23,877 nt of DNA from Cyanobacteria bacterium OH_SFB_17 (GCA_023395735.1 JAEWYI010000011.1:1-23877); one strand, 5' to 3'. Positions 1 through 7,339 are shown, counted from the first letter of the stretch. A program made the numbers and translations. The notes: a model not told the origin generated them from the sequence alone.

Positions 1-23
1 GCCAATTGATTTTCTGTCGTCAT
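1..23 (-). CDS. 5' end of an unidentified gene (partial)
   Basis: Only seven complete codons are inside the window, reading MTTENQL from an ATG at 23..21 toward the left edge. A full AGGAGG Shine-Dalgarno lies at 34..29, five bases before the ATG, and this is what makes a real start believable. The product cannot be recognised. On the same strand a 15-codon frame (70..23, MQRAFGELVKNCRRN) ends in a TAA sharing its last A with this ATG; it could be an upstream leader ORF but may be chance. The gene is divergent from the lytic transglycosylase at 249. Confidence 0.55.
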
Positions 24-188
24 TAGTTCCTCCTGCAATTTTTAACGAGCTCCCCAAAAGCCCTCTGCATCCTAATCTTAACACAAAAATCGCTCGGGGT
101 TGATTTTTTTTCTTTTTGTATTAAGATATTATTACAAACTTTCTGTTGAGGATTTTTTTAAAACATTCATTTATGTTTTACCGAGAAG

Positions 189-214
189 TTGAGAAGATGA
201 GTTCGGGCTCTCAA
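189..214 (+). promoter_or_regulatory. Possible hairpin in the leader of the lytic transglycosylase gene
   Basis: TTGA (189-192) can pair with TCAA (211-214), and inside it GAG (199-201) with CTC (208-210), giving a small bulged hairpin 35 bases before the start codon. It matches no riboswitch class that I can recognise. The rest of 24-248 is AT-rich and shows no clear -35/-10 pair. Low confidence: a hairpin this short can occur by chance. Confidence 0.2.
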
Positions 215-248
215 TCGGAAAGCCAATTTACAACCTTAGAGGATTTAC

Positions 249-848
249 ATGATTAGAAAACTAGTATTAGTCACTATGTCAATAGTGTTCTTACTATGCC
301 CTCGAGTCGAAGCAAATCAACATAGCGTTTCAAGTGTAAAGGAATCAATTGTTAAACATTCAATAGAGCTAGGAATCGATCCTGCTCTTGCTTTGAGCAT
401 TGCCAAATCAGAATCTGGATTTAGACACGAAGCCAGAAGCCGTCACGGCGCTGTAGGTGTGTTCCAGCTTATGCCATCAACGGCTAAAAGACTCGGTGTT
501 AACCCATATTATCTTAGTGATAATATCAAAGGCGGGTTAATGTATTACAAAAGATTGTACAACATGTTCGGTTCTACAGAACTGGCATTAGCTGCTTACA
601 ATGCAGGCCCTGGTGTCGTAAAAAGATACAAAAAAGTTCCACCGATTGGTGAAACTAAAAGATTTGTTTCTAAAATTATGACAGAATACCACAGGCAAAA
701 GGTCAATCCTGACCCTGCTTTAGTAAAATCAGCTAAAAACAGCAAAAAAGCTCCTGTTTCTGCTTCTAATTCTACAAAAGAAGTAGCAAGTATAGAAAAG
801 AAAAAGGAACTTACAGAGATTAAACTTCCTTCAGAAGGTATTATCTAA
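249..848 (+). CDS. Secreted lytic transglycosylase (SLT domain, Slt70/MltC-like)
   Basis: This enzyme should cleave the MurNAc-GlcNAc bond of peptidoglycan to give 1,6-anhydro-muropeptides in the periplasm. Residues 1-22 form a signal peptide (basic MIRK, hydrophobic core, VEA cleavage region). The SLT fold follows at about 35-150, with the catalytic glutamate in AKSESGF (E55), then GVFQLMPSTA and the late motif LALAAYNAGPGVV. The last ~45 residues are a Lys/Ser-rich, probably disordered tail. At 199 residues it is a minimal single-domain member with no LysM or superhelical domain. The ATG follows AGAGGA (238-243) at 5 bases. The gene stands alone: a divergent gene lies to the left and a 50-bp palindrome lies just after its stop. 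The family call is firm; the exact subfamily is not. Confidence 0.93.
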   Translation: MIRKLVLVTMSIVFLLCPRVEANQHSVSSVKESIVKHSIELGIDPALALSIAKSESGFRHEARSRHGAVGVFQLMPSTAKRLGVNPYYLSDNIKGGLMYYKRLYNMFGSTELALAAYNAGPGVVKRYKKVPPIGETKRFVSKIMTEYHRQKVNPDPALVKSAKNSKKAPVSASNSTKEVASIEKKKELTEIKLPSEGII

Positions 849-871
849 GCTGTATGTACAAATTTTTATTT

Positions 872-921
872 AAAAATGCTAAAAAACGTTAAGTAATTAC
901 TTAACGTTTTTTAGCATTTTT
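872..921. terminator. Perfect 50-bp palindrome, probable bidirectional terminator
   Basis: Two 25-base arms are exact reverse complements with no unpaired centre base (centre GTAATTAC). Each arm starts AAAAATGCTAAAAAACGTT. An RNA hairpin from either strand would end in a U-rich 3' arm (TTTTTTAGCATTTTT). It lies 24 bases after the lytic transglycosylase stop and abuts the -35 box of the next promoter, so it most likely insulates the two units. The stem is AT-rich, which is unusual for an intrinsic terminator. Confidence 0.7.
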
Positions 922-948
922 GCAAAAGTTTTGTTTTTATTGTATGAT
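920..948 (+). promoter_or_regulatory. Sigma-70 type promoter for the Nudix-secG-tcdA cluster
   Basis: TTGCAA (920-925) and TATGAT (943-948) are separated by 17 bases, close to the vegetative consensus. The predicted start near 955 leaves a leader of only ~14 bases before the ATG at 969, just enough for the AGGAG at 958-962. The -35 box overlaps the last two bases of the palindrome. Confidence 0.6.
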
Positions 949-968
949 TTAAATGCTAGGAGTAAGAG

Positions 969-1700
969 ATGTTTAATGAAACAAAAACACATGAAATTAC
1001 AGTCGACGTTGTTATTTTGACGATTAAAAATAACACCCTGCAGGCTTTGCTTGTAAAACGTCTGAATGAACCTTTTAAAGGCAGATGGGCGATTCCGGGT
1101 GGATTTATCAGATTGTCTGAAAACCTTGATGAAGCTGCTTTGAGAATACTTAAAGAAAAAACAAACGTAGATAATATCTATTTAGAACAGCTTTATACAT
1201 TCGGTGATCCATTAAGACGTACTGATGCCAGAGTCATTACTTGTGCGTATTTTGCTTTGATTAGAGAAGAAGATGTCAACGTCTTGGAAAGTAAAGATGT
1301 TGAATGGCATAAAGTTTATGATTTACCGCCTTTGGCTTTTGACCACAAAGAAATTATTGAATATTCTTTGAAAAGAACAAGGGAAAGATTAGAAATGTGT
1401 CCTGTTGCTTATCAATTATTGAGCGAAAAATTTACTCTTACGGAGATGCAAAAATCTTATGAATTGATAATGAATAAGAAATTAGACAAGAGAAACTTTA
1501 GGAAAAAAGCACTTGCTACAGAAGGTTTAATAGAATTGAATGAATTTTCAAAATCTAAATCAAAACGTCCGGCAAGGCTTTATACTTTTGATAAAATTAA
1601 TTTAAACTCAAAAAGAGCACACTTTATATCTAAACCAAAAGTAAAAGAAGGTTTATCGGATGCTACACCTGCAGCTGCTCTTGTTTCGTCAAAAAAATAA
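969..1700 (+). CDS. Nudix-domain transcriptional regulator, NrtR-like
   Basis: The N-terminal ~140 residues are a Nudix fold: VDVVILTIKNN strand, KGRWAIPGGF, and a Nudix box at 45-67. The C-terminal part (about 150-210) resembles the winged helix of NrtR-type regulators, with the typical FTLTEMQKSYE recognition start and KRNFRKK. NrtR proteins repress NAD-related genes and sense ADP-ribose through the Nudix domain. The box is degenerate: REUXEE reads RILKEK, so two metal-binding glutamates are missing and hydrolysis is unlikely. The last ~35 residues form a basic tail. RBS AGGAG is 6 bases before the ATG. It is first of a short run with secG (9 bases downstream), and no NAD gene is nearby, so its targets are unknown. 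Confidence 0.8.
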   Translation: MFNETKTHEITVDVVILTIKNNTLQALLVKRLNEPFKGRWAIPGGFIRLSENLDEAALRILKEKTNVDNIYLEQLYTFGDPLRRTDARVITCAYFALIREEDVNVLESKDVEWHKVYDLPPLAFDHKEIIEYSLKRTRERLEMCPVAYQLLSEKFTLTEMQKSYELIMNKKLDKRNFRKKALATEGLIELNEFSKSKSKRPARLYTFDKINLNSKRAHFISKPKVKEGLSDATPAAALVSSKK

Positions 1701-1709
1701 GGAGAATCA

Positions 1710-1934
1710 ATGCTTACACTAACTTGGATAATACAAATAGTAACCGCAATATTGTTAATAGTTTTAATTTTACTTCATTCGCCAAAAGGTGATGGAATTG
1801 CAGGGATTGGCGGAGCTAGTCACTTATTTTCATCTCAAAAAAGTGCAGAAGCCGGTTTGAATAAGCTTACTGGCATAATCGCTTTTATCTTTATTTTGAG
1901 TACACTTTTAATCGGGTTTGGAATTATTAAATAA
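1710..1934 (+). CDS. secG: Preprotein translocase subunit SecG
   Basis: SecG is the small accessory subunit of the SecYEG channel and assists the SecA-driven protein translocation cycle. The 74 residues show the family layout: a first membrane helix (about 4-24), a cytoplasmic glycine-rich loop GDGIAGIGGASHLFSSQKSAE, and a second helix (about 53-72). Length is normal. AGGAGA stands just before the ATG. It lies 9 bases after the Nudix regulator and 20 bases before tcdA, so the three are likely cotranscribed. Confidence 0.93.
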   Translation: MLTLTWIIQIVTAILLIVLILLHSPKGDGIAGIGGASHLFSSQKSAEAGLNKLTGIIAFIFILSTLLIGFGIIK

Positions 1935-1954
1935 ATTTCAGCAGTTTTTTAGAA

Positions 1955-2707
1955 ATGGACAAAATGGATATTTTTTCAAGAAATGAAATGTTCTGGGGTG
2001 AAGATGCGCAAAAAAAGCTTGCAGAATCTCATGTCGCAGTTTTTGGGCTTGGAGGCGTAGGTGGGTTTTGTGCTGAAGCACTTGCAAGGGCAGGTGTGGG
2101 CAAATTGACCATTGTCGATTTTGACACTGTTTCTGAATCCAATATAAACAGACAAGTTATTGCACTTACTTCTACCGTTGGAAAAAGTAAGGTAGAGCTT
2201 TTTAATACACGATTAAAAGATATTAATCCAGATTTGATTATTAATCCAATTGACGATTTTTACAATCAAAAATTGAATGAACAATTGATTGATTTGAATA
2301 TTGATTTTGTTGCTGATGCAATTGATTCTATGCGCTCAAAAATTGATTTGTTAGAATTTGCGTATGTTAATAAAATTCCTGTAATTACGTCAATGGGTGC
2401 AGGAAATAGGGTTAATCCTGAAGAGCTTTATATTTCTGATATTTCTGAAATAAAAAACAAGAACGCACCTTTTGTCTCAAGTGTTTTGTATCAACTTAAG
2501 AAACGAGGTATAGAATCAGGTATTACTTCTGTTTCCAGCCTTGAAAAACCTTATTGTTTGGAAAAAATTTCAATTGTTGAAAATGTTAGTACGTTAAGCG
2601 GTGAAAATATTGAATTTAAGAAGGTTATACCATCTTCAACACCTTTTGTTGCCTCGGCGTCTGGCTTATTTATGGCTTCTTATATAGTAAGAAAAATTAT
2701 ATCTTAA
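1955..2707 (+). CDS. tcdA: tRNA threonylcarbamoyladenosine dehydratase (TcdA, ThiF/E1-like)
   Basis: TcdA uses ATP to cyclise t6A37 of ANN-decoding tRNAs to ct6A. The sequence has the E1-like Rossmann motif GLGGVG (31-36), the VDFDTVSESNINRQ segment (about 54-67) with the ATP-contacting Asp and Arg, and the DAIDSMRSKIDLLEFA helix typical of TcdA/CsdL rather than ThiF or MoeB. No Cys-x2-Cys zinc pairs are visible, as expected for TcdA. The C-terminus has the hydrophobic helix ASASGLFMASYIV. Length 250 is slightly short for the family. No good Shine-Dalgarno precedes the ATG at 1955; an ATG at 1964 is an alternative. Translation may be coupled to secG, which ends 20 bases upstream. Confidence 0.85.
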   Translation: MDKMDIFSRNEMFWGEDAQKKLAESHVAVFGLGGVGGFCAEALARAGVGKLTIVDFDTVSESNINRQVIALTSTVGKSKVELFNTRLKDINPDLIINPIDDFYNQKLNEQLIDLNIDFVADAIDSMRSKIDLLEFAYVNKIPVITSMGAGNRVNPEELYISDISEIKNKNAPFVSSVLYQLKKRGIESGITSVSSLEKPYCLEKISIVENVSTLSGENIEFKKVIPSSTPFVASASGLFMASYIVRKIIS

Positions 2708-2838
2708 TCGTTTAATGCACTAAAGTATTACAAAAAAATAAACTTTACCTTTGCGCACAATGTTTTTATGGCGGAAATAATGTACCTTTATAGTGTTAAG
2801 AATGGGCTGGTTATGTCCATATTAAAAGGAGGTGCGTT

Positions 2839-3306
2839 ATGAAAAACGATCTTATGTTAAGAGAGCCTGAAATGAGCTTTGATAGTATTCACCAAGAATT
2901 AAATAATTTTTTGAGAGATACTTTTATGGAAAGCATGTTTTCTCATCCGCTAAATTTGAGAAAAATGTCTACTTGGCGTCCTGCAATTGAACTTAAACAA
3001 AACGAGAAGGAATATAAGGTTAAAGTTCAGCTTCCAGGAGTTAACAAAGAAGACATAAATGTCGATATAAACAACGATTATATGACTGTTTCGGCAGAGA
3101 TAAAAAATGAAAAAACTCAAAAAGATGAACACGAACAAGTTCATACAAGTGAGTTTAGATACGGAAAATACATTCGTACTGTGTCGTTTGACAACCCTGT
3201 CAAGACCGAAGATTGTATTGCAGAGTACAAAAACGGTATTTTAAACATATCTTTGCCTAAACAAAAAGTCGAAAAAAGTAAGGCTAAAAGAATCACAATT
3301 AAATAG
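2839..3306 (+). CDS. Small heat-shock protein, Hsp20/alpha-crystallin family
   Basis: An ATP-independent holdase that binds unfolding proteins in the cytoplasm as oligomers. The alpha-crystallin domain spans about 47-140 (WRPAIELKQ, VQLPGVNKEDINVDI, then AEYKNGILNISLPK), and the C-terminal I-x-I motif (RITIK, 152-154) used for oligomer assembly is present. Length 155 is standard. A very strong AAAGGAGGTG sits before the ATG. The 131-bp upstream gap has a TATAGT (2789-2794) but no convincing -35, CIRCE or other heat-shock operator, so regulation is unclear. It is probably monocistronic, with a terminator right after it. Confidence 0.95.
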   Translation: MKNDLMLREPEMSFDSIHQELNNFLRDTFMESMFSHPLNLRKMSTWRPAIELKQNEKEYKVKVQLPGVNKEDINVDINNDYMTVSAEIKNEKTQKDEHEQVHTSEFRYGKYIRTVSFDNPVKTEDCIAEYKNGILNISLPKQKVEKSKAKRITIK

Positions 3307-3314
3307 GTGCAAGA

Positions 3315-3338
3315 GGCGGTTAAAATACCGCCTTTCTT
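3315..3338 (+). terminator. Intrinsic terminator after hsp20
   Basis: GGCGGT (3315-3320) pairs with ACCGCC (3327-3332) around a TAAAAT loop, followed by TTTCTT. Flanking CAAGA/TCTTG can lengthen the stem. It starts 8 bases after the hsp20 stop. Confidence 0.85.
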
Positions 3339-3342
3339 GTAC

Positions 3343-3371
3343 TTGTAATCAATTTGATTTTATGGAATAAT
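3343..3371 (+). promoter_or_regulatory. Probable promoter for eno
   Basis: TTGTAA (3343-3348) and AATAAT (3366-3371) lie 17 bases apart, leaving a leader of about 38 bases before the eno ATG. The -10 is one base off TATAAT. The hsp20 terminator just upstream makes a separate promoter necessary. Confidence 0.45.
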
Positions 3372-3415
3372 TGTTTGTGAAATAGACTTGGTAACTAATA
3401 GAAGGAGACAAAATT

Positions 3416-4735
3416 ATGCCAACATTTATAGAAGACGTTGTCGCAAGACAAATTTTAGATTCACGTGGAAACCCGACTGTTGAAGTTGATGTTCAACTTT
3501 CATGCGGTGTTGTAGGACGTGCCGCTGTTCCATCAGGGGCATCTACAGGGATTTTTGAAGCACTTGAACTTAGAGACGGTGACAATTCAAAATATCTTGG
3601 AAAAGGTGTTTTGAAAGCTGTTGATAATGTTAATTCAAAAATCGCTCCGGAGCTTATTGGCGAAGATGCAGCTGATCAAGAAGCAATCGACGCTTTGTTG
3701 ATTAAACTTGACGGAACTGAAAATAAATCAAGCTTGGGAGCTAACGCTATGCTAGGCGTATCTTTGGCTGTTGCTAAAGCTGCTTCTTTGGCTTATGAAA
3801 TGCCACTATACAGATATCTTGGCGGTATCACTGCAAACACACTTCCAACCCCAATGATGAATATCATTAACGGCGGAGCTCATGCAGACAACAATATTGA
3901 CTTCCAAGAGTTTATGATTGCACCTGTAGGCGCTGAATCATTTGAAGAAGCTATCAGAATGGGTGCAGAAGTATTCCATAACTTGAAAAAAGTTCTTCAC
4001 GACAAAGGCTTAGCTACTTCAGTTGGTGACGAAGGTGGATTCGCTCCAAACCTTGGTTCTAACGAAGAAGGTATCGAAGTTATTCTTACAGCTATCGAAA
4101 AAGCAGGATATACAACTGAACAAATTAAAATCTGCTTAGACGTTGCTTCTTCTGAATTCTACAAAGACGGAAGCTATGTTCTTGAAGGCGAAGGCGGCAA
4201 AGTTCTTTCAAGAGAAGAAATGGCTGACTTCCTTGCTTCATGGGTAGAAAAATATCCTATTATTTCTATCGAAGACGGTATGGCTGAAGAAGATTGGGAA
4301 GGCTGGAAAATCCTTACAGACAAAGTTGGTTCTAAATGCCAATTAGTCGGTGATGATTTGTTTGTAACTAACACAAAAAGACTTTCTCAAGGTATCGAAA
4401 AAAATATTGCAAATTCAATCTTGATTAAAGTTAACCAAATCGGTACTTTAACTGAAACTCTTGCTGCAATCAGAATGGCTCACGAAGCTGGTTATACTTC
4501 AATCACTTCTCACCGTTCAGGCGAAACAGAAGATACATTCATCGCTGACCTTGCTGTTGCAATTAACTGCGGACAAATCAAAACAGGTTCGGCTTCACGT
4601 TCTGACAGAATTGCTAAATATAATCAATTAATCAGAATTGAGCAACAACTTGGTTCATCTGCAAGATATCTTGGACTAAAAGCGTTCAACGGACAAAAAA
4701 ATGAACAAAAATGCTGCTGCGGATGCGGTTGCTAA
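3416..4735 (+). CDS. eno: Enolase with a cysteine-rich C-terminal tail
   Basis: Enolase interconverts 2-phosphoglycerate and phosphoenolpyruvate in glycolysis. The catalytic set is visible: E206 in GDEGGF, K338 in ILIKVNQIGTLTET (family signature), K389 in GQIKTGS, metal ligands D242, E286 and D313/D314, and the SHRSGETEDTFIADLA segment. AAGGAG (3402-3407) lies 8 bases before the ATG. The body is colinear with bacterial enolases, but the protein ends in CCCGCGC (433-439): five cysteines in seven residues after a short Lys/Gln/Asn linker. This is not part of the enolase fold. The frame is intact up to the TAA. Codon use is more C-ending than in neighbouring genes, as expected for high expression. 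The gene is monocistronic. Confidence 0.98.
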   Translation: MPTFIEDVVARQILDSRGNPTVEVDVQLSCGVVGRAAVPSGASTGIFEALELRDGDNSKYLGKGVLKAVDNVNSKIAPELIGEDAADQEAIDALLIKLDGTENKSSLGANAMLGVSLAVAKAASLAYEMPLYRYLGGITANTLPTPMMNIINGGAHADNNIDFQEFMIAPVGAESFEEAIRMGAEVFHNLKKVLHDKGLATSVGDEGGFAPNLGSNEEGIEVILTAIEKAGYTTEQIKICLDVASSEFYKDGSYVLEGEGGKVLSREEMADFLASWVEKYPIISIEDGMAEEDWEGWKILTDKVGSKCQLVGDDLFVTNTKRLSQGIEKNIANSILIKVNQIGTLTETLAAIRMAHEAGYTSITSHRSGETEDTFIADLAVAINCGQIKTGSASRSDRIAKYNQLIRIEQQLGSSARYLGLKAFNGQKNEQKCCCGCGC

Positions 4736-4755
4736 TAAGTTAACTTGAAAAGATG

Positions 4756-4793
4756 AAAAAATAGAGATAGGATTCTTCCTTTCTCTATTTTTT
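4756..4793. terminator. Bidirectional terminator between eno and the convergent pseudopilin gene
   Basis: AAAAAATAGAGA (4756-4767) pairs with TCTCTATTTTTT (4782-4793), and an inner AGGA/TCCT extends the stem to a TTCT loop. Both strands end the hairpin in a T-rich arm, so it can serve eno (stop at 4735) and the minus-strand gene whose stop is at 4806. Confidence 0.85.
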
Positions 4794-4805
4794 TTGTTTT
4801 ACTCG

Positions 4806-5495
4806 TTATTGATTTTGAAGATATTTTGCAGCACAAGAGTAACCATTTACTGAAAAGCTTTTGCTTGGATCACAATAATCAATTGTCCGTCCATCATATT
4901 TGTCTCCTTGTGATCCAAAAGGTAAAAGGCGATCTTTTGTTACCCAAAAAATAAACATATCACGTCCTTTTGTGTTTGGTTTTTTAAGCCCATTTACATC
5001 TATTTGTAAAGTTCCGCACACTTTGAAATCTATAGCTTGTGAGTACCAGTCAGATTCGCAAGTTTCATCACCGTATTCAAGTGCTAGTGTCATGCCATTT
5101 TTTAATATAGCTGTTGTTTTGTTACCTACCGTGTACGATGTGCCTTCAAAATTATATAGATATTTTATTTTATTTGGATCCCAGCAGCCATTTTCTGCTA
5201 TCCCGCATTTTTTTATAAATGATAATTGTTTATCAAAAGCATCTAGAAAACATACATGGTCACCGCTCGAGCAAAGATTTTTTGCGCTTCCTGAGTTTTC
5301 GTTTATTACGGCACTAAAAGCTTGTGATATTATTGAGTATCCCGCTTTTAACCCTGATTTTAAACTTTGGTCCTGTGTATTGCTCAGTATTGTTGGGATT
5401 GTTAACGCCGCCACTATTCCTATTATTCCAAGTGTTATTAAAACTTCTGCCAGTGTGAAAGCATTTTGTGCGAAAGGTTTCGCAAAATTTCTCAT
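4806..5495 (-). CDS. Type II secretion/type IV pilin-like pseudopilin
   Basis: The N-terminus is a class III prepilin signal: a basic leader (MRNFAKPFAQN), a cleavage point before F13 in NA/FTLAEVLITLGIIGIVAALTIP, the conserved Glu at mature position 5 (E17), and one hydrophobic helix that would pack in a pilus. Ala replaces the usual Gly at -1. The soluble C-terminal part carries six or more cysteines that could form disulfides, and ends DYCDPSKSFSVNGYSCAAKYLQNQ. This architecture is widespread as many paralogues in Gastranaerophilales, and it is a main clue to the host. It is an orphan here: no assembly ATPase, secretin or prepilin peptidase is nearby. AAGGAAAA precedes the ATG. Pilus versus secretion role cannot be told. 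Confidence 0.88.
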   Translation of the reverse strand: MRNFAKPFAQNAFTLAEVLITLGIIGIVAALTIPTILSNTQDQSLKSGLKAGYSIISQAFSAVINENSGSAKNLCSSGDHVCFLDAFDKQLSFIKKCGIAENGCWDPNKIKYLYNFEGTSYTVGNKTTAILKNGMTLALEYGDETCESDWYSQAIDFKVCGTLQIDVNGLKKPNTKGRDMFIFWVTKDRLLPFGSQGDKYDGRTIDYCDPSKSFSVNGYSCAAKYLQNQ

Positions 5496-5524
5496 AAAAT
5501 TTTCCTTAATTATTCACCTTATTA

Positions 5525-5553
5525 ATTATATACGATCCTTCTCTCTATTACAA
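5525..5553 (-). promoter_or_regulatory. Promoter of the pseudopilin gene
   Basis: On the minus strand, TTGTAA (5553-5548) and a perfect TATAAT (5530-5525) are spaced by 17 bases. The predicted start near 5518 gives a leader of about 22 bases that holds the AAGGAAAA Shine-Dalgarno. Confidence 0.65.
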
Positions 5554-5598
5554 TGTTTTCATTATAAGTCATATATTTTTTTAATTTTCTTAGATCAA

Positions 5599-6114
5599 TT
5601 ATGAAACTTTCTTGTAATAATTTTCCCAATATTTGTTATCAAATTTGTGTTTTTTTGCAAATTCAAACAACCAAAAATCATCCGGTTTGCAAGGATCATT
5701 CAAAAGTTCCATCCCCGCTTCTTCCGGTGTTCTATCGGCCTTAAATTGGTTGCAGTTTTTGCAACAACAAACTATATTTTCCCAATCCGTTTTCCCACCC
5801 CGAGATTTAGGAAAAACATGATCAAGCGTCAAATCCTTTGTCGGAAACTCCCGACCGCAATATTGACAAATGTTTTCGTCTCTTAAAAATATATTTTCTC
5901 TAGAAAATGGCAACTCCAATTCTGGAATTGCCATCTCGTATGTCAGTTTTATTGTTCTAGGAATATAGTACTTCCCGACTTTTATGTATGTTTCAATATT
6001 AGTAATCTTTTCAATATACTCAGCTTTACCTTTTATCAACAACACAATCGCCCGCCGCCAACTCGTTATGTTGAGCGGTTCGTTTTCACTGTTTAATAAA
6101 AGCACTTTGTCCAT
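5599..6114 (-). CDS. HNH endonuclease family protein
   Basis: The C-terminal half has an HNH nuclease fold with its zinc site: C83-x2-C86 (ICQYC), the D98-H99 core in LTLDHVFPKSRGG, N113 in the middle helix, and C118-x2-C121 (CKNC). The N-terminal ~70 residues (LLLNSENEPLNITSWRRAIVLLIKGKAEYIE) are the conserved domain found with this HNH type in cyanobacteria and many other bacteria. It is usually a stand-alone chromosomal gene of unknown biological role, not a restriction or homing enzyme with known target. Length 171 is normal. A weak AGAAG precedes the ATG. Upstream neighbour rpsA ends at its own terminator (6217-6252), so a separate promoter is expected in 6115-6216, where only a short ACTTAA/TTAAGT hairpin was noticed. 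Confidence 0.9.
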   Translation of the reverse strand: MDKVLLLNSENEPLNITSWRRAIVLLIKGKAEYIEKITNIETYIKVGKYYIPRTIKLTYEMAIPELELPFSRENIFLRDENICQYCGREFPTKDLTLDHVFPKSRGGKTDWENIVCCCKNCNQFKADRTPEEAGMELLNDPCKPDDFWLFEFAKKHKFDNKYWENYYKKVS

Positions 6115-6216
6115 TTTTCTTCTCTTTTCTATTAGTATTATTCCACTTTTAATTTTTCAAATAACAATAATATTCAGAAAAAACACTTAATTGTTAAGTT
6201 TTATTAATAATAGTAT

Positions 6217-6252
6217 AAAAAAATCCCTTTCCTGTTACAAGAAAGGGATTTT
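6217..6252 (-). terminator. Intrinsic terminator of the ispH-rpsA operon
   Basis: A perfect 12-bp stem, AAAATCCCTTTC (6220-6231) with GAAAGGGATTTT (6241-6252), closes a 9-base loop. In the minus direction it is followed by a run of T (6223-6217). It lies 20 bases after the rpsA stop. Confidence 0.88.
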
Positions 6253-6271
6253 GATTAAGTTCTTAACTTAT

Positions 6272-7339
6272 CTATTTTTCAATATCTTTTGTGCTCAAAG
6301 CAATTCTGTGTTCTTGAGGCGTGAATTTTTTGATTAAAACTTCAATCTCATCACCGACTTTGAACATATTGAATGGATTAACATTCTCATTGCTCATCTC
6401 TGAAGCTGGTAATAAAGCTTCAACGCCAGGGAAGATGTTAATAAATGCACCAAAGCTTGTAATTTTATTTACTGTTCCTCTGATGATTTCGCCTTCCTTG
6501 AATTGGCCTTCGATTTGTTGCCAAGGGTTTTCGCCCATTCTCTTCAAGCTCAATGAAATACGTTTTAGTTCGTTATCAATTTTGATAATTTTTACTTCGA
6601 TTTTTTCGCCCAATGAAATTATATCAGATGGGTGTTTGATTCTCTGCCAAGAAATTTCAGAAATTGGAAGAAGACCGTCAATACCATTGATATCAACAAA
6701 CGCTCCGAAGTCTGCAATTCTTACGACTTCACCTGTAACAACCATATCTTCTTCAAGAGCTGCTAGAACGTTATCAACAACTTGGTCTCTTTGTTCAGCT
6801 ACAGCTTGTCTTTGAGAAAGAATAAGTTTGTTTTTCTTAGGATCAGCTTCCAAAACTTTAACCTCGATTTTTTGGTCGATTAAACCTTCAAACGGAAGTC
6901 CTGTTCTCAATTGGCTTGATGGGATAAATCCTTTCAAGTCTGCAACGTCAACCAAAACGCCACCCTTAACTAAAGATATAACCTTAGCAAGAATTGTGTC
7001 GCCAGAGTTTTTAGCGTCGTTCAATTGTGCCCAAGCCTGTGCACAAGCAATTTTCTTCAATGATAAAAGCATTGGCTCGTCGTCGTTTTCTTCCTTTAAT
7101 ACATAAAAGTCTTTTAAATCGCCGATTTCTAAACCATTTTTGCCTTCTTCAGAGCTTGAAATTTCTCTATCAGGCAAAACTGCTTCTGTTTTTGCGCCTT
7201 TTACGCTTACCAAATAGCCTTCTTTGTCTTTTCTAATTACTGTTCCTTCCACGATATCAGCCACATTATATGACTTAGCGAATGATTCTTCCAATAATTT
7301 TTCAAATTCATCCATTTTTGTTTTTTCAACTGTTGTCAT
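6272..7339 (-). CDS. rpsA: Ribosomal protein S1 (four S1 domains)
   Basis: S1 binds mRNA on the 30S subunit and helps initiation. Four S1/OB repeats are visible at about 26-95, 112-178, 196-268 and 282-351. The third is the most canonical (VVTGEVVRIADFGAFVDINGIDGLLPISEISW); the first two are more diverged, as in the ribosome-binding half of S1. At 355 residues it is shorter than the six-domain proteobacterial form, resembling four-domain S1 of other phyla. The ATG at 7339 shares its A with the ispH stop (TAATG), and the AAAGGAGG Shine-Dalgarno lies inside the last ispH codons, so translation is likely coupled. The ispH-rpsA pairing is also known in Firmicutes, sometimes as a fused ORF. Confidence 0.95.
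   Translation of the reverse strand: MTTVEKTKMDEFEKLLEESFAKSYNVADIVEGTVIRKDKEGYLVSVKGAKTEAVLPDREISSSEEGKNGLEIGDLKDFYVLKEENDDEPMLLSLKKIACAQAWAQLNDAKNSGDTILAKVISLVKGGVLVDVADLKGFIPSSQLRTGLPFEGLIDQKIEVKVLEADPKKNKLILSQRQAVAEQRDQVVDNVLAALEEDMVVTGEVVRIADFGAFVDINGIDGLLPISEISWQRIKHPSDIISLGEKIEVKIIKIDNELKRISLSLKRMGENPWQQIEGQFKEGEIIRGTVNKITSFGAFINIFPGVEALLPASEMSNENVNPFNMFKVGDEIEVLIKKFTPQEHRIALSTKDIEK

Noticed and set aside
181..248. A c-di-AMP or c-di-GMP riboswitch before the lytic transglycosylase
   Set aside because: Such riboswitches often control cell-wall hydrolases, but the leader is too short and none of the conserved core sequences could be matched.
4900..5604. Plus-strand 234-codon open frame opposite the pseudopilin gene
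   Set aside because: The minus strand has a clear prepilin signal, Shine-Dalgarno and promoter; the plus frame has no recognisable domain or ribosome-binding site and is its antisense shadow.
5599..6114. HNH gene as homing endonuclease, retron or restriction enzyme
   Set aside because: No intron, intein, reverse transcriptase, methylase or phage genes are adjacent; the N-terminal domain marks the common stand-alone chromosomal family.
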